Of a stretch of DNA of 64,000 nucleotides, positions 32,346-43,503 are shown piece after piece. The stretch spans positions 23,843,290-23,907,289 of the forward strand of contig CM043705.1 of assembly GCA_023935145.1 (NCBI GenBank). The letters are read 5' to 3'. Numbering within the stretch: position 1 is the stretch's first letter; the number at the start of each line of letters is the position of its first letter. The position numbers and the translations under genes were made by a program. Below the pieces are notes generated by a model. That model saw only the letters and a list, made by a program, of their open reading frames with translations. It had not been told where the DNA came from and searched no databases. This stretch comes from Bretschneidera sinensis. Lineage: Eukaryota; Streptophyta; Magnoliopsida; Brassicales; Akaniaceae.

Positions 32346-34151
32346 ATGATCAAGTCACTCATCAATGAGGGAGTCTCTTTAACTCATGATTATGATCCTC
32401 TTGAAAATTTTCTTATGAATTATGAGATTGATTTATTTAATGATAAAACTGATATAATTGATATTTGTGCTATTTTTGATAAATCTCATAATTATGGCAC
32501 TCGAGCATGGCAACCAAAGTTTGAGGAGCTACCTGAAAGAAGTGAGAAACAAGTCCCTTCAAGTGTGGAAGCGCCAAAAGTTGAATTAAAGCCACTACCT
32601 AAGGGCTTAAAGCATGCTTTTCTCGGTTCAAGTGATACCTTTCCTGTTATTATTTCCTCTGAATTATCTGAGACCCAAGGTGAGAAATTACTTCAAACTT
32701 TGAATGCACATAAATCAGCCTTAGGTTGGAGCATGGCTGATTTGAAGGGAATTAGTCCCCTAATCTGCTCCTATAAAATAAATTTGGATGAAGGAACTAG
32801 TCCTCGTAGAGACCCTCAACGTAGGTTTAACCCCACTATGAAAGAAGTAGTGAAAAATGAAGTACTGAAACTGTTAGATGCGGGCATTATATATCCCATA
32901 GCTGATAGTAAATGGGTAAGTCCTACATAAGTTGTTCCTAGAAAGTCTAGAGTCACAGTGGTAAAGAATGACCTAGGAAAGCTAGTCCCTACCAAACTTG
33001 TGACCGGGTGGCGTATGTGCATTGATTATAGAAAATTAAATGCTGCCACCCGAAAAGACCACTTCCTACTCCCTTTTATTGATCAAATTCTTGAGTGTAT
33101 AGCTGGTCATCCCTTTTATTGTTTTCTAGATGGTTATTCTGGTTATTATCAAATAGAAATTGCATTAGAAGACCAAGAAAATACCACTTTTACTTATCCT
33201 TTTAGCACCTATGCTTTTTGTAGAATGCCATTTGGATTGTGTAATGCCCCTGTTACTTTTCAATGCTGCATTATGAGTATTTTTAGTAATATGGTTGAAA
33301 ATTGCATGGAGGTCTTTATGGATGACCTAACTGTTTTTGGATCTTCATTTGAAGCATGCTTAATGAATTTAAAAAGAGTATTAATTCGCTGTGAGGAAAA
33401 AGAATTGGTTTTAAATTGAGAAAAATGTCATTTCATGGTGCCATCCGGTATTGTCTTAGGGCATATTGCCTCTTCTAAAGGAATAGAGGTTGATCAATCT
33501 AAGATTGAATTAATTTCTAAATTACCTACCCCTAAGACAATAAAGGATGTGAGATCTTTCCTTGGTCATGCTGGTTTTTAGGAGTTTTATACAAAATTTT
33601 TTGAATATATCTAGACCATTATGTGCCCTCCTAGTTAAAGATACCCTCTTTGAGTGGACTCGAGCTTGTCAAGAGGCCTTTAAAACGCTGATTGGCAAGC
33701 TTACTTCCACACCTATAATGCAGTCACCGAATTGGATTTTACCTTTTGAAATCATGTGCGATGCTAGTGACTACGCTATAGGTGCTGTTCTTGGACAGCA
33801 AAGGGAAGGTAAACCTTTTGTCATTTACTATGCTAGTAAGACTTTAAATAGTGGTCAAATGAATTACTCTACAACTGAAAAAGAGTTGCTAGCTATAGTA
33901 TTTGCTTTAGATAAATTTCATGCTTATTTAATTGGTTCTCCTATCCTTATTTTCACATATCATGCAGCCCTCAAGTATCTTCTTACAAAGAATGATGCTA
34001 AGGCATAACTAATCCGATGGATCCTCCTCTTGCAAGAATTTGATAGCACCATCAAGGATAAGAAAGGAGTGGAGAACGTAGTAGCTGACCATCTATCCAG
34101 GCTCACTTTTGATTACACTTGTGATGACATGCCAATCAAAGAAGATTTAGC
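32346..34151 (+). pseudogene. Athila-type reverse transcriptase and RNase H
   Basis: The open piece 32346-32930 holds the pre-RT linker (PKVELKPLPKGLKHAFLG) and the RT N-terminus (RRDPQRRFNPTMKEVVKNEVLKLLDAGIIYPI). After a stop, 32958-33419 has WRMCIDYRKLNAATRKDHFLLPFIDQ, FLDGYSGYYQI and FCRMPFGLCNAPVTFQ, with catalytic FMDD intact at 33315-33326. RNase H (33562-34008, after a shift near 33580) shows FEIMCDASDYAIGAVLGQ and STTEKELLAIVFA, but the later TDHAALKYL motif reads TYHAALKYL, losing a catalytic aspartate. VVADHLSRL closes the domain near 34100. Integrase is absent. Confidence 0.85.
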
Positions 34152-35075
34152 CGCTCATGTTTAAATCCTAATCACAAAATTCAAAGACTAGGGTTACAAG
34201 CATATTGAAGGACAAAAGGAGCAAAGACAGAATTTCTTCCAGAATTACAAGATGAATCCTCAAAGTGTTGAAGCGATTGATCGTCGTCTTCAATTTCTTG
34301 ATAAGCCATCATGATGAAAGAAACCGTCTCCTCCTTCAATCTCCCAAAACTCCTCTTGATAATATCTCTAAAAAAACTGCAGTCTCCCCTTGTTCTTTGG
34401 GTCTAAATTCCTTTATAAAGCTGTATGGAGACAGCTTTGTAGACAGAAAAGTCATCCTAGGGTTTCTGTTCACGTCGTGTGCTTCTGTTGCTATCCAGGC
34501 CCACTTCTGCTACTGTCCAGGCTGTGTGTTTGCTGTCCAGAACTGGTTCAGTTGTGCTGTTGTCCAAGCCGTGCAAATCCCAAAAAAATCAGAATTTAAT
34601 AACTCCTTCACTTCTGCCACACTGAAATCACGCACAGTTTGACCTTTGTCCATTAAAACTGCCATAATTTTCTCTAGAAAAATCATGTTTATGAGCCGTA
34701 AAATTCTCCAGAAAATAGACATTCGGATCTTTCCAAGCATATATGGCTCATCTCTTGATTCTTTCTGAATCAATACAGTTTAATCCACAAATATGACTGA
34801 TCTATACGGGCAATTCTGGTAATTTGGTGAAACTCCTTTTCACCCTTTGCTAGTGACAACATGCCTTAGCAAAATTCTCAATTTATCTTTAACAGTCTAG
34901 AAATGATAGGTTTTCTTGCACTCCGAATCCCGCCAGCTTTACTTCAAATGAACTCCAAATGCTTGTGAACCTATAAAACAACGAAAAACAACTCAAAGTA
35001 ACAAATTCCTAAGCTAAACATATAAATAAATACTTGAAAAACATACAAAATACTAAGACAAATATTCGTTCATCA
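34152..35075 (-). repeat. Inverted, truncated LTR of the first Athila-like family
   Basis: On the minus strand the sequence starts TGATGAACGAATATT at 35075 and follows LTR1/LTR2 to the GGATTTAAACATGAGCG position (34152), about two thirds of the LTR. It carries an extra segment of roughly 120 bp near 34840-34965, and the GTGGCAG extra block otherwise seen in LTR2 near 34610-34640. Its truncated end abuts the broken Athila-type element on the left. Its LTR terminus abuts unassigned DNA on the right, with no primer site or polypurine tract. Confidence 0.82.
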
Positions 35076-36452
35076 ATATAGTTATAGCCTTAAAAGTAAA
35101 GTTTACTTGAGAGTTTGTACTTTGTTTCAGTTACTTCTTGAAAATGAAATACCATATGCGAAAGAAAATGAAAAAAATTTTACACATATGCGAGCAAGTT
35201 GATAGGGGAATTTCTTTTTCTGTAGATTTCAGTGCATTGGTGGATTTAGGACTTCCTATCAAGTCCTAGTTGGTGCTTTTGAAAAGAAGTGTCTCATAAG
35301 CATGTTGGCCTTTAAAGTAAGCATGGAATATAATGGTGCCTAGTGGTGTAGTCAGATGAGCATGCAATAGTAGTAACATAATTGGATTTTGAGCACTCCT
35401 GAAATCATACAGATCCTATGTCATGGGAATTCCTTAGCTTATAACTTTTTCTTTTTAATAGCAGAAGAAACAATTACATCAGATATTTGGGGGGTGGGGG
35501 AATCGAAATGCTAATAACTTGATTGTGTGAATCTCGAGGAATATATATTATTATTAATAGTATAATTAATCATTTCGCTTCCTTGAAATGCATATTACCC
35601 TTAAGAGTTATAAATGTAATAGATTTATATTGCAGTTTGCTCTTAAAATCACTTGATGATGAAATTTTAGATTCTTGCATAACATTGTTAATTTCGTTTC
35701 CTTATTAACGATATTCTTTTAGCTTTTTGCATCATGCTAGTGTCATAATATTCAGTTTTATTTTGGTTTTGCTATCGTCTCCCCATTCACGGATAGATTA
35801 ATTTCAGAACAAGGGTTTGGTCAGCTGTCAGCTAGAGAATTAGTTTGCCCATTTTCTGCTCCCTACATACAAACACTGCCTCAACATATTTGTGCTTCCC
35901 TAGTTTTCTGATATGGGCTTGATTACTGATGCAGGACAGTTCTGAGTGGGATCGCTAAGGGAGGCTAACCTGTAACAAAAAGTGGGGGTGAGAGCTCTGC
36001 AATTCTTGGTATTAATATTACATCTATTAGATTCATACATTTAATTTCTTTATTCGGTTATCAGGTTGTATATTTGCAGATGTAGTGTAAATTTGTTAGC
36101 TCTAGGCGGTTTATCAGTAGGTTTTAGAGAGAAATACAAAAATTATGTTGGGTCTATATGTGTGCATCTATGTAGAGTTATTAGACATCATACCCTTATG
36201 TGGGCTCCATCAGAAATATTTTCACTGTGTAGAAGCTATTTTATCCCTTATTGTTGTTGATGTTAGGAATAAATCTGTTTAGTGTTGATTGTATTGATCT
36301 TGAGATTGCTTAAATTGGGGTATAGCTACTGCTTCTTGAGTGTTGTTTTTTCTGTTTAATCTGTTTGTTCTTTTAGATTGATGTTGCAAGCCTCCTGCTT
36401 TGTATTTTTGTTCTTGGGTAATAAAATTTACATTTATCAAAAAAAAAAAAAA
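35076..36452 (+). other. Unassigned segment ending in AATAAA and poly(A)
   Basis: No protein-coding similarity is recognised. The segment ends with AATAAA at 36420-36425 and a 14-base A run at 36439-36452, as in a retroposed cDNA or the 3' end of a LINE. The upstream T-rich text could be a 3' untranslated region. No target duplication was identified by eye. Confidence 0.4.
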
Positions 36453-37556
36453 CTCGCATGCCAGTTTGCATTAACTTATTGCAACAGTTACTTTTGCATA
36501 TGAAAAGGAACTAAACAATGAAAAAAGCACAAAAAGGAAAATCATGATCCTCTTACTTAAACTTAAGGCTATTTCTGCAGCTGTTTAATGTTGTAATAAA
36601 GAAATCAAATGATTGGGAAAAGAAATTCATACACCTGCAGTAATGGTAACCTTTGGATAAAAATAAAATTGTAACTTGTACTTATTATTATGGTCAGGGC
36701 ATACAGGTCTGGCCTGGGATTTTTGGACTGACTTTCATGATAGATTTTAAGAAATATTATCTAATGTCTAGGTAGCATATTCATACACTCCATCATCATT
36801 TCCACTGTGGTTGTTTGATCATCACTAGATTATCTCATCTTGTTGGGGTTGTATAATTCATGAGACAACATTTTTCCCAAGTCCAGACTGTTAGTTTCCA
36901 TACTTCAGTTGTCTTGTATCTTTCGAAGTCCCTTTTATCATCTCCATCTTTTAAATTCTATCAACTTTTTCCCCTCTTGCAAATGCCTTGAAGTTGTTGC
37001 AATTTAATCAGACTCCTTTACTATTTAATCAGAAAATACTTTATTTGCAATGGGATTCTTTTCAGTCATAGCTCTTCTCAATGACTTATGTATGGACAGT
37101 TTCATGTTATTTACATTCGGTGTATTCATGTCGCTCCTAGTCGACCATGGTCATGCTTCGCAAACGAGAGTTGATTTTATGACTATCTTCAAATATTCTG
37201 GAGAATAGTTTTTGTTGACATTCTTTGGCAGCCATCATAACCACGATATTAGGCAAACAAAAAAGTTTGCCTGCATGTCTTTCTATATGCAGTGCAACTT
37301 TTGAATATATTTTGTATTCTAGCATTACTGTTTTGATAAATTTTTTTACACTTAAATGTAACATACTCACCCTGATCTCAAGCATTCATCCTTTGTCTTG
37401 TGAGTTGTTCACTCCTATCAAAGCTATTTGTTTATAAATTTCCTTCTAAAAGTTTGATCTTGGTAAATACAAAAATATGTAGCTTATTTCCAGTTTACAG
37501 TGAGAACGAAGAGAGAACATAAATATTTAGCCTATTTACAGTGAGAACGAAGAGAG
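36453..37556. other. AT-rich sequence with no recognised gene
   Basis: No supported gene is seen. A 22-bp direct repeat (TTTACAGTGAGAACGAAGAG) occurs at 37494 and 37536. The region could be the 5' non-coding part of the CACTA element, but no CACTACAAG terminus was found in it. Confidence 0.4.
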
Positions 37557-37660
37557 CACCTGTGAGGGGGCTGCTGCATAGCAACACCTGTGATGGGGAC
37601 AAGGGCTATGGCACAGCAACACCTGTGAGTGGGCTGCTGCACAGCAGCACCTGTGATTAT
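37557..37660. repeat. CACCTGTGA / GGGCTGCTGCA minisatellite
   Basis: CACCTGTGA recurs at 37557, 37585, 37620 and 37648 (spacings 28, 35 and 28), each preceded by CAGCA/CAACA-like text and separated by GGGCTGCTGCA or GGGCTATGGCA. It lies 140 bp before the TNP2-type gene. Related words occur again within the CACTA body near 41854, 43171 and 45503. Confidence 0.75.
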
Positions 37661-37798
37661 CAATTTGTTGTTATCAATTTCAGTTCATCCACTTAGCAAT
37701 CAAATCTAAGTTTGTGATTATGCCTTATTTTGCCTAAAATAGTTCAATTCTAACTATCTTAATATTATTTTAGGAAAGTCTATTGGTGTCATCTTAAA

Positions 37799-40700
37799 AT
37801 GGATAAAAGTTGGATAGATAAACCGAGATTGAGTAAAGCTTGTATGGATAGTGTTGCAAACTTCATTATATTTGTGTGTCAGAAAGCCTGTGGTAGTGGT
37901 AGTATTGTTTGTCAATGTAGGAGATGTGATAATTATTCTTCATTCAAACCAGAAGTTGTTCAGGAGCATCTATTGTATAATGGGTTTAGTCCATGTTACA
38001 CCGAGTGGGTTTTTCATGGGTAGAAAGTCTCTGGTATAGACCATACTCACACTAGTTTAGAACCCACTAGTGTTCCAGTTGGCTTCATGGGACGAGATGA
38101 CGTGTTGGGTTTGCTCCAATGTGCCGTCGAGGTTACTTGTGAAAACCAAAACAATAAACCATTAAGTGGAGGAATCGAAGTGGGATCTTCAAATGAGCAT
38201 AGTGAAGAGCAATAGGCCCATGGTGTGTTTGAGTTCAATAATTATGGTGAGCCTTTACACGTCGAACATCCAGTTCATTCTGCTATTGATGAGATTACTC
38301 AATATCGCAATTTGATGTAAGATTATGATAATAAACTTTATCTGGGTTGTCAGAATTTCACAAACTTAACTTTTATGTTATATCTACTACACATCAAATG
38401 TTTGAATGGGTGGTTTGGTAAATCTCTTACTATGTTGCTTGAGTTTATCAACATGGCATTTTCAATGTGTGCTCCAATGCCATTAAATTATTATGAAGCC
38501 ATGAAGATTATCAAAGAATTTGGTCTTGGCTATGAGAAGATTCATGTTTGTCCTAATGACTGCACATTGTATTGGAGTGAGCATGTGAATGATGAATTTT
38601 GTCATGCGTTTGGTGTGCCACTGTGGGTTAAAAACAATGTTGATGATGAGGATCCACTGAATGAGAGGGATGCTCCATTTAAAAAGAAAAAGTCAACTAA
38701 AGTATTGCGTTATTTTCCTCTAATACCAAGATTGAAGAGGATACATATGTCATCTAAAACGACATCATTGATGAGATGGCATGATAAAGATCGGACAAAG
38801 GATGAGATTTTAAGACACCTGGCGAATGGACTGGCTTGGAATGAATTTGATACTTTGTATCCCGATTTTGCAGCTGATTCTCGTAGTGTTAGGCTTGGCC
38901 TAGCTAGTGACGGGTTCAATCCCTTTCGAACAATGAGTTCTACTTATAGCACATGGCCCGTTCTTTTGGTCCCATACAACTTGCCATTGTGGCTTTGCAT
39001 TACCAAACATCGTTCATCCTTTCAATGGTGATTCTTGGTGAGAAAAGCCTCAGTAATGATATTGATATCTTTTTGCAGCCTTTAATGGAAGAGTTTAAAC
39101 AATTATGGGATGGTGTTTATGCGTTTGATGCGCCCACCAATCAAAGCTTTAAGCTGTGCGCTTCTCTTCTTTGGACCATTAATGATTATCCAGCATATGC
39201 AAACTTATCCAGTTGGATCACCAAGGGGCGTGTTGCTTGTCCATGTTGTGGGGACTCTACGCATTCTATATGGTTAAAGCTTGGGGGAAAGTTTTGCTAT
39301 ATGGGTCATCGTCGATGGTTAGAAGAAAACCATGAGTTTCGTTTTCAAAAGGATAAGTTTGATGGCACCATAGAGTTGGGGTCTACTCTTGTTCCACCGT
39401 TTGGACACGATGTTTTAAGACAACTAGAGGGTGGAAACTACATCTATGGTAAAACCTCGAAGCCTTCTAAGAAGAGGGCAATAGAGGATGTTAGTACCTC
39501 TACGGGGCAATTACTAGTGGATGAAGTTGATAACCTTTTTAAGGGTGTTGATGATTTCCTAGAAAATGTTGATAAGGAGAATCTTCCCATGGATGAGGGA
39601 GTTGTAGATACTTTGTGGAAAAAAAAGCATTTTTTTTAGTTGCCTAATTGTAAAAACAATCTCTTGCGTCATAATCTAGATGTGATGCATATAGAGAATA
39701 ATGTATGTGATAATTTGATTGGAACAATATTGAATATAGATGGTAAGACTAAAGATAATAAAAAAGCACGCCGTGATCTCGAGGAAATTGGTATTAGAAA
39801 AGACCTCCATTTAGTTGTTTTTTCTAATGGAAAAGATCACTCGCCTCCAGCATGCTACACTATGTCTACGAAGGAGAAGCACAATTTCTTGACAGTTTTG
39901 AAAAATCTTAAAGTTTCTAATGGGTATGCATCAAACGTCTCAAGATGTGTCAGCCTAAAGGATCGTAAGCTATCAAACTTAAAGAGTCATGACGGTCACA
40001 TATTGATGCAAGAAATCCTTCCTATTTCCTTAAGAGCAAATTTTCCTAGATATGTTGTAGTAGTTGTTTCTGAGTTATCATCATTTTTCATAGTTTTATG
40101 CTCTAAAGCCCTTGATCCCCAGGAGCTTGACATATTGGAGTCGCATGTTTCTTTGACACTTTTTCATTTGGAGAAAATATTTCCCCCTGGTTTCTTTACC
40201 ATTATGGTTCATCTTATCATTCACTTAGCCTCCGAGGCTAGACTTGGTGGTCCCGTACACTACAGGGGGACGTATCCTATTGAGAGGTTAGATGTTCAAA
40301 TCTCATTTGTGAATACTTAATTTGTATATTAATGGCTAGTAAATTTATTTTTTAATTTTTTGGCTTTGTAAGGTATTTAGTGAGCTTGAAATCTTACGCA
40401 CGTAATAGAAGTCGACCCAAGGGATCAATTGCTGAAGGGTACAATGGGGAAGAGTGTCTAAAATATTATACTTCAAAGGTGTAGAGACAAAATTCAACCA
40501 CCCCTAAAGGAACAATGACACTATAAATTATCCGGATGAATACATGTTTTCCTCAGGTGGACGGATTACAGGAAATATTGTAAGTGTTGAACTCGATGAC
40601 ATGTCATTGGCTCAAACACATCGTTATGTGTTGGTCCATAATGATAAACTTTCTCACTTTTGTAGGTTAGTATCAATAAAGGAACTTAGTCATCTATTCG

Positions 40701-41505
40701 TAGGTTAGTATCAATAAAGGAACTTAGTCATCTGTTTAAATTGAGTAATTATTATGATTTGTTATCTCTGTGAGGGCTAACAGTTTGATAAAAACATCAA
40801 TCATTGCAGCGAATTTTTGGCTGCTCAAAGACTAACCAACCGTTCCAATCGACCAATACAAAGTCTCGAATAGAAGTGGTTGGTTGAGAAATTTCCCTCA
40901 TGGCTTATGAGATAGGTTTGGCATAATATCAATTGTCTTTGAATGTTATAAGTGTGTTCAATAAAACATTGACTGATGTTGTCTTACATTAATTGTTGGA
41001 AAATGTTTAGGTGCCATGGATGGTGGATAACAATTATTCAGATGAAATAATTGCCTTTGTTCGAGGTCTGAATAATGTTGTTAGGAAATTTAATGGATTC
41101 AACATCAATGGCTGAAAATTCCATACAAAGGAACGTGAGAAGTTTAGACGATCTCAAAATTCGGGAGTTATGATTGAAGCAGAGGATAAAATGTATTATG
41201 GTGTGCTCAAAGATATCATCGAGTTGGATTACTATGGGGCGTTTAAGATTGTGTTATTCCGTTGTGATTGGGTGGATATTAATTCACCTAGGGGTTTAAA
41301 GAAAGATGCAAGTGGGTGCATTTTCGTGAACTTGTCTAGGTTCATACACACTCATCAGTTATTGAAGGATGACCCATTCATTATTTTATCTCAAGTGAAA
41401 CAAGTGTTTTATGTGCAAGACCCAACAAGAAAAGAATGGTATCATGTTGTGATCACAAAGCCAAGGGACCTATATGAAATGGGGGAAAATGCAGGAAGAG
41501 AATGA
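37799..41505 (+). pseudogene. TNP2-like CACTA transposase (decayed)
   Basis: It begins MDKSWIDKPRLSKACMDS with CQCRRCDNY and HLLYNGF, the transposase-associated N-terminal domain. The TNP2 domain follows in the same frame to 39031 (EKIHVCPNDCTLYW, RWHDKDRTKDEILRHLANG, LGLASDGFNPFRTMSSTYSTWPV). A frameshift near 39010 leads into 38953-40320 (NDIDIFLQPLMEEFKQLW, RVACPCCGDSTHSIWL, LLRHNLDVMHIENNVCDNLIGT). The next domain is DUF4218-like (ILPISLRANFPR, FHLEKIFPPGFFTIMVHLIIHLASEARLGGPV). After a probable intron (about 40480-41010) comes a DUF4216-like part (HTKEREKFRRSQNSGVM, YYGAFKIVLFRCDWVDI). In-frame stops lie at 38021, 38212, 38318 and 39637. The intact protein would bind and cut the element termini. 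Confidence 0.88.
40662..40737 (+). repeat. 38-bp tandem duplication in CACTA gene 1
   Basis: GTAGGTTAGTATCAATAAAGGAACTTAGTCATCT occurs at 40662 and 40700. It lies in the probable intron or splice-acceptor region of the transposase gene, and TTTTGTAG before the first copy looks like an acceptor site. Confidence 0.8.
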
Positions 41506-43503
41506 TGACACTTACAATCTGTGCATGCCTTCTAATGTAGTGGTAGATGATTAATTAGATTGTATCTCAACTTGGGCTAGGATGGACATTGATGAAGATA
41601 CCAATCTTTAATTTAATCTATTGTTCTTTTGGTTCCCTTGTTGCATTTTCTTTTTGAGATAGTTACATGAGTAGGCAGTGTGTGTACTTGGTTTGGTTGC
41701 TTGATGAATAGAAATGTATTGCCTTAGGCAATCAACATTTATTCTGTTGCATTGTTTCTTTGTACAATTTATACCTGAATTTTCTTCATGTAGCATGAAA
41801 TTTACAACGAACTGAGGTAGGTAAACAATCTTATTATGCGCCCGCACCAGCACCTACACAGGGGCTGGTGCTGCATGAATGATTGAGAACAAGTCTTTCA
41901 GTGACATATTCCTTGTCAGTGCTTTCCTTTGCTAATATCCTAGGGATCTAAATGGTCCTTTGTATTTTACATAGGTGTAAGTAAACATGTCATTCTTGAA
42001 TCTCGATTGAATGCGTTCATCATTTAAAGTACTTTGTTAGTGATATTTCAAATTCTGTCATGTTTACTGATCCTTTCGTAAATGTTTATATGTGCACCAT
42101 GGATGATGGCTTGAAATTTTTGCTGATACCAAAGTTATTCTTTTGGTGGAATTGTCTCTAGTGGTCTCACCGCCTGTTAAGCTTTCTATTATCTCATGTC
42201 TTGTAGTAACATGTTACCTTCTGCATTTTTAACTATCATATCCTAGATATTGCAATCTTGGCATACAAATAAGCCTGAAATCTACATCTGGTCAAAAGGA
42301 AAACCAGGTAAAGAAGAATAACTTGAAATCTTTGTTTGATATTAGTTTTCATTTTAGGAAATGGAGTAGGGAAAGAGGATTAATGTGTGTGGTGCCCTGG
42401 CACCTTGTTGCTATTGTATATTTAAGAGGAACATTGTTCTGGAATTTTTATTAATAAGCAAGTTATTGGCTTTAGTTTATGTTACATGTACTATTTACTT
42501 TACTTTGTTGTACTTGTGTCAGACACTCCGGATAAAGGTATGGGTATGACACTTGAACACTCCAAATCAAAGGAAAAAGTGCTAAGAATTGCAAAAATAG
42601 ATAGTCTGACACTAGGATATGTATCTGTGTCAGACACTCATACTCGAGTCCATGTAACATAGACTTTAGTATCCAGCAAGAAAATTATTTTGTATCTAAA
42701 TGAAGTGGGTTGCGATATTTTCAGATTCAATATTGTTAAATGTTGAAAAATATACATTTGAATTGAAAAAACTGCTCTTATATGTAATTGAATAAAAACT
42801 ATCATTTTTTGGAGTACTTTTCTTTTCTTTCTTTTATAACTATCCTTGCTATTTATTCCATGGCGGATGAATTCACTTCTCGTTTCTTTCAATTTTTCTC
42901 TATTTTCTGCGCCTTTCTTTTTCTCTCCACTTCCCCCAAATTTCAGTTGCAACAATTATGGCCCCATATATTCAATTTAGTTCAATGTGCCCCCTCCCCC
43001 ATTACTCCTCACTAACACCCTTTTTGTAGCTAACACATCACTGGACATATGGCTATATTTAGCCATATTGACTTCCATGTGGCATAATGCAGGTGGGGAA
43101 AAACAAGCCCAATCAAAGTTTGCTTAGTTCAAATTGATGGAAATCAAGTGCTGGTGCTGGTGCTGGTGCTGCACCAGCCCCTGTGTAGCACCAGCACCTG
43201 ATAGAAATCAGATGTCTCTTCTCCTCATTCTGTTCTATTCTTTGGTTTTTTGAAATTTTACCATTTTAGTCATTGGTTGCATTTCAGTTAAAGGATTATT
43301 GATGCCCTCTTTTTTCATTGCTTTGTAGGGGCATAATTCACAACTAAGATTAAGCATCTGTTTTCTGTTGTACACAAAAAGGTGAGACTGAAGGTGAGAT
43401 CCTTTCTTTCTAGTCCCCCACCCCTTCCCCACTGTTTGTGCTTCCCCCAACACTAATGCGTGTTACTCTTAACTCTTTTTTTTTTATGTATACAAATTGC
43501 AAC
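41506..43503 (+). other. CACTA spacer between the two transposase genes
   Basis: No supported coding sequence. The spacer contains an exact 18-bp inverted pair (41854-41871 and 43171-43188) whose arms are each surrounded by CACCAGC/GCTGGTG words, plus a (GGTGCT)4 run at 43148-43172. It could be the promoter and leader of the second gene, or hold a separate insertion bounded by the inverted pair. Confidence 0.5.
41844..43200. repeat. Long-range inverted repeat, CTACACAGGGGCTGGTGC
   Basis: The 18-bp word at 41854-41871 is perfectly complementary to 43171-43188. Outside it both sides carry CACCAGCAC. The right arm forms its own hairpin GCTGGTGCTGCACCAGC. The enclosed 1.3 kb shows no gene. Confidence 0.7.

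Larger units (their letters stand above)
28639..34151 (+). mobile_element. Third Athila-type element, 3' part lost
   Basis: A distinct LTR (28639-29922), primer site, gag, protease, RT and RNase H are present in order. Integrase and the 3' LTR are absent, because the sequence stops at about 34151, just after the end of RNase H, where an inverted LTR arm of the first Athila-like family begins. It inserted into internal 2 of the block at 14318 (left flank ATGCT). Confidence 0.82.

Noticed and set aside
42788..43015. Open frame in the CACTA spacer (MNKNYHFLEYF...)
   Set aside because: Pyrimidine-rich composition with a compensating frame on the other strand and no family match.
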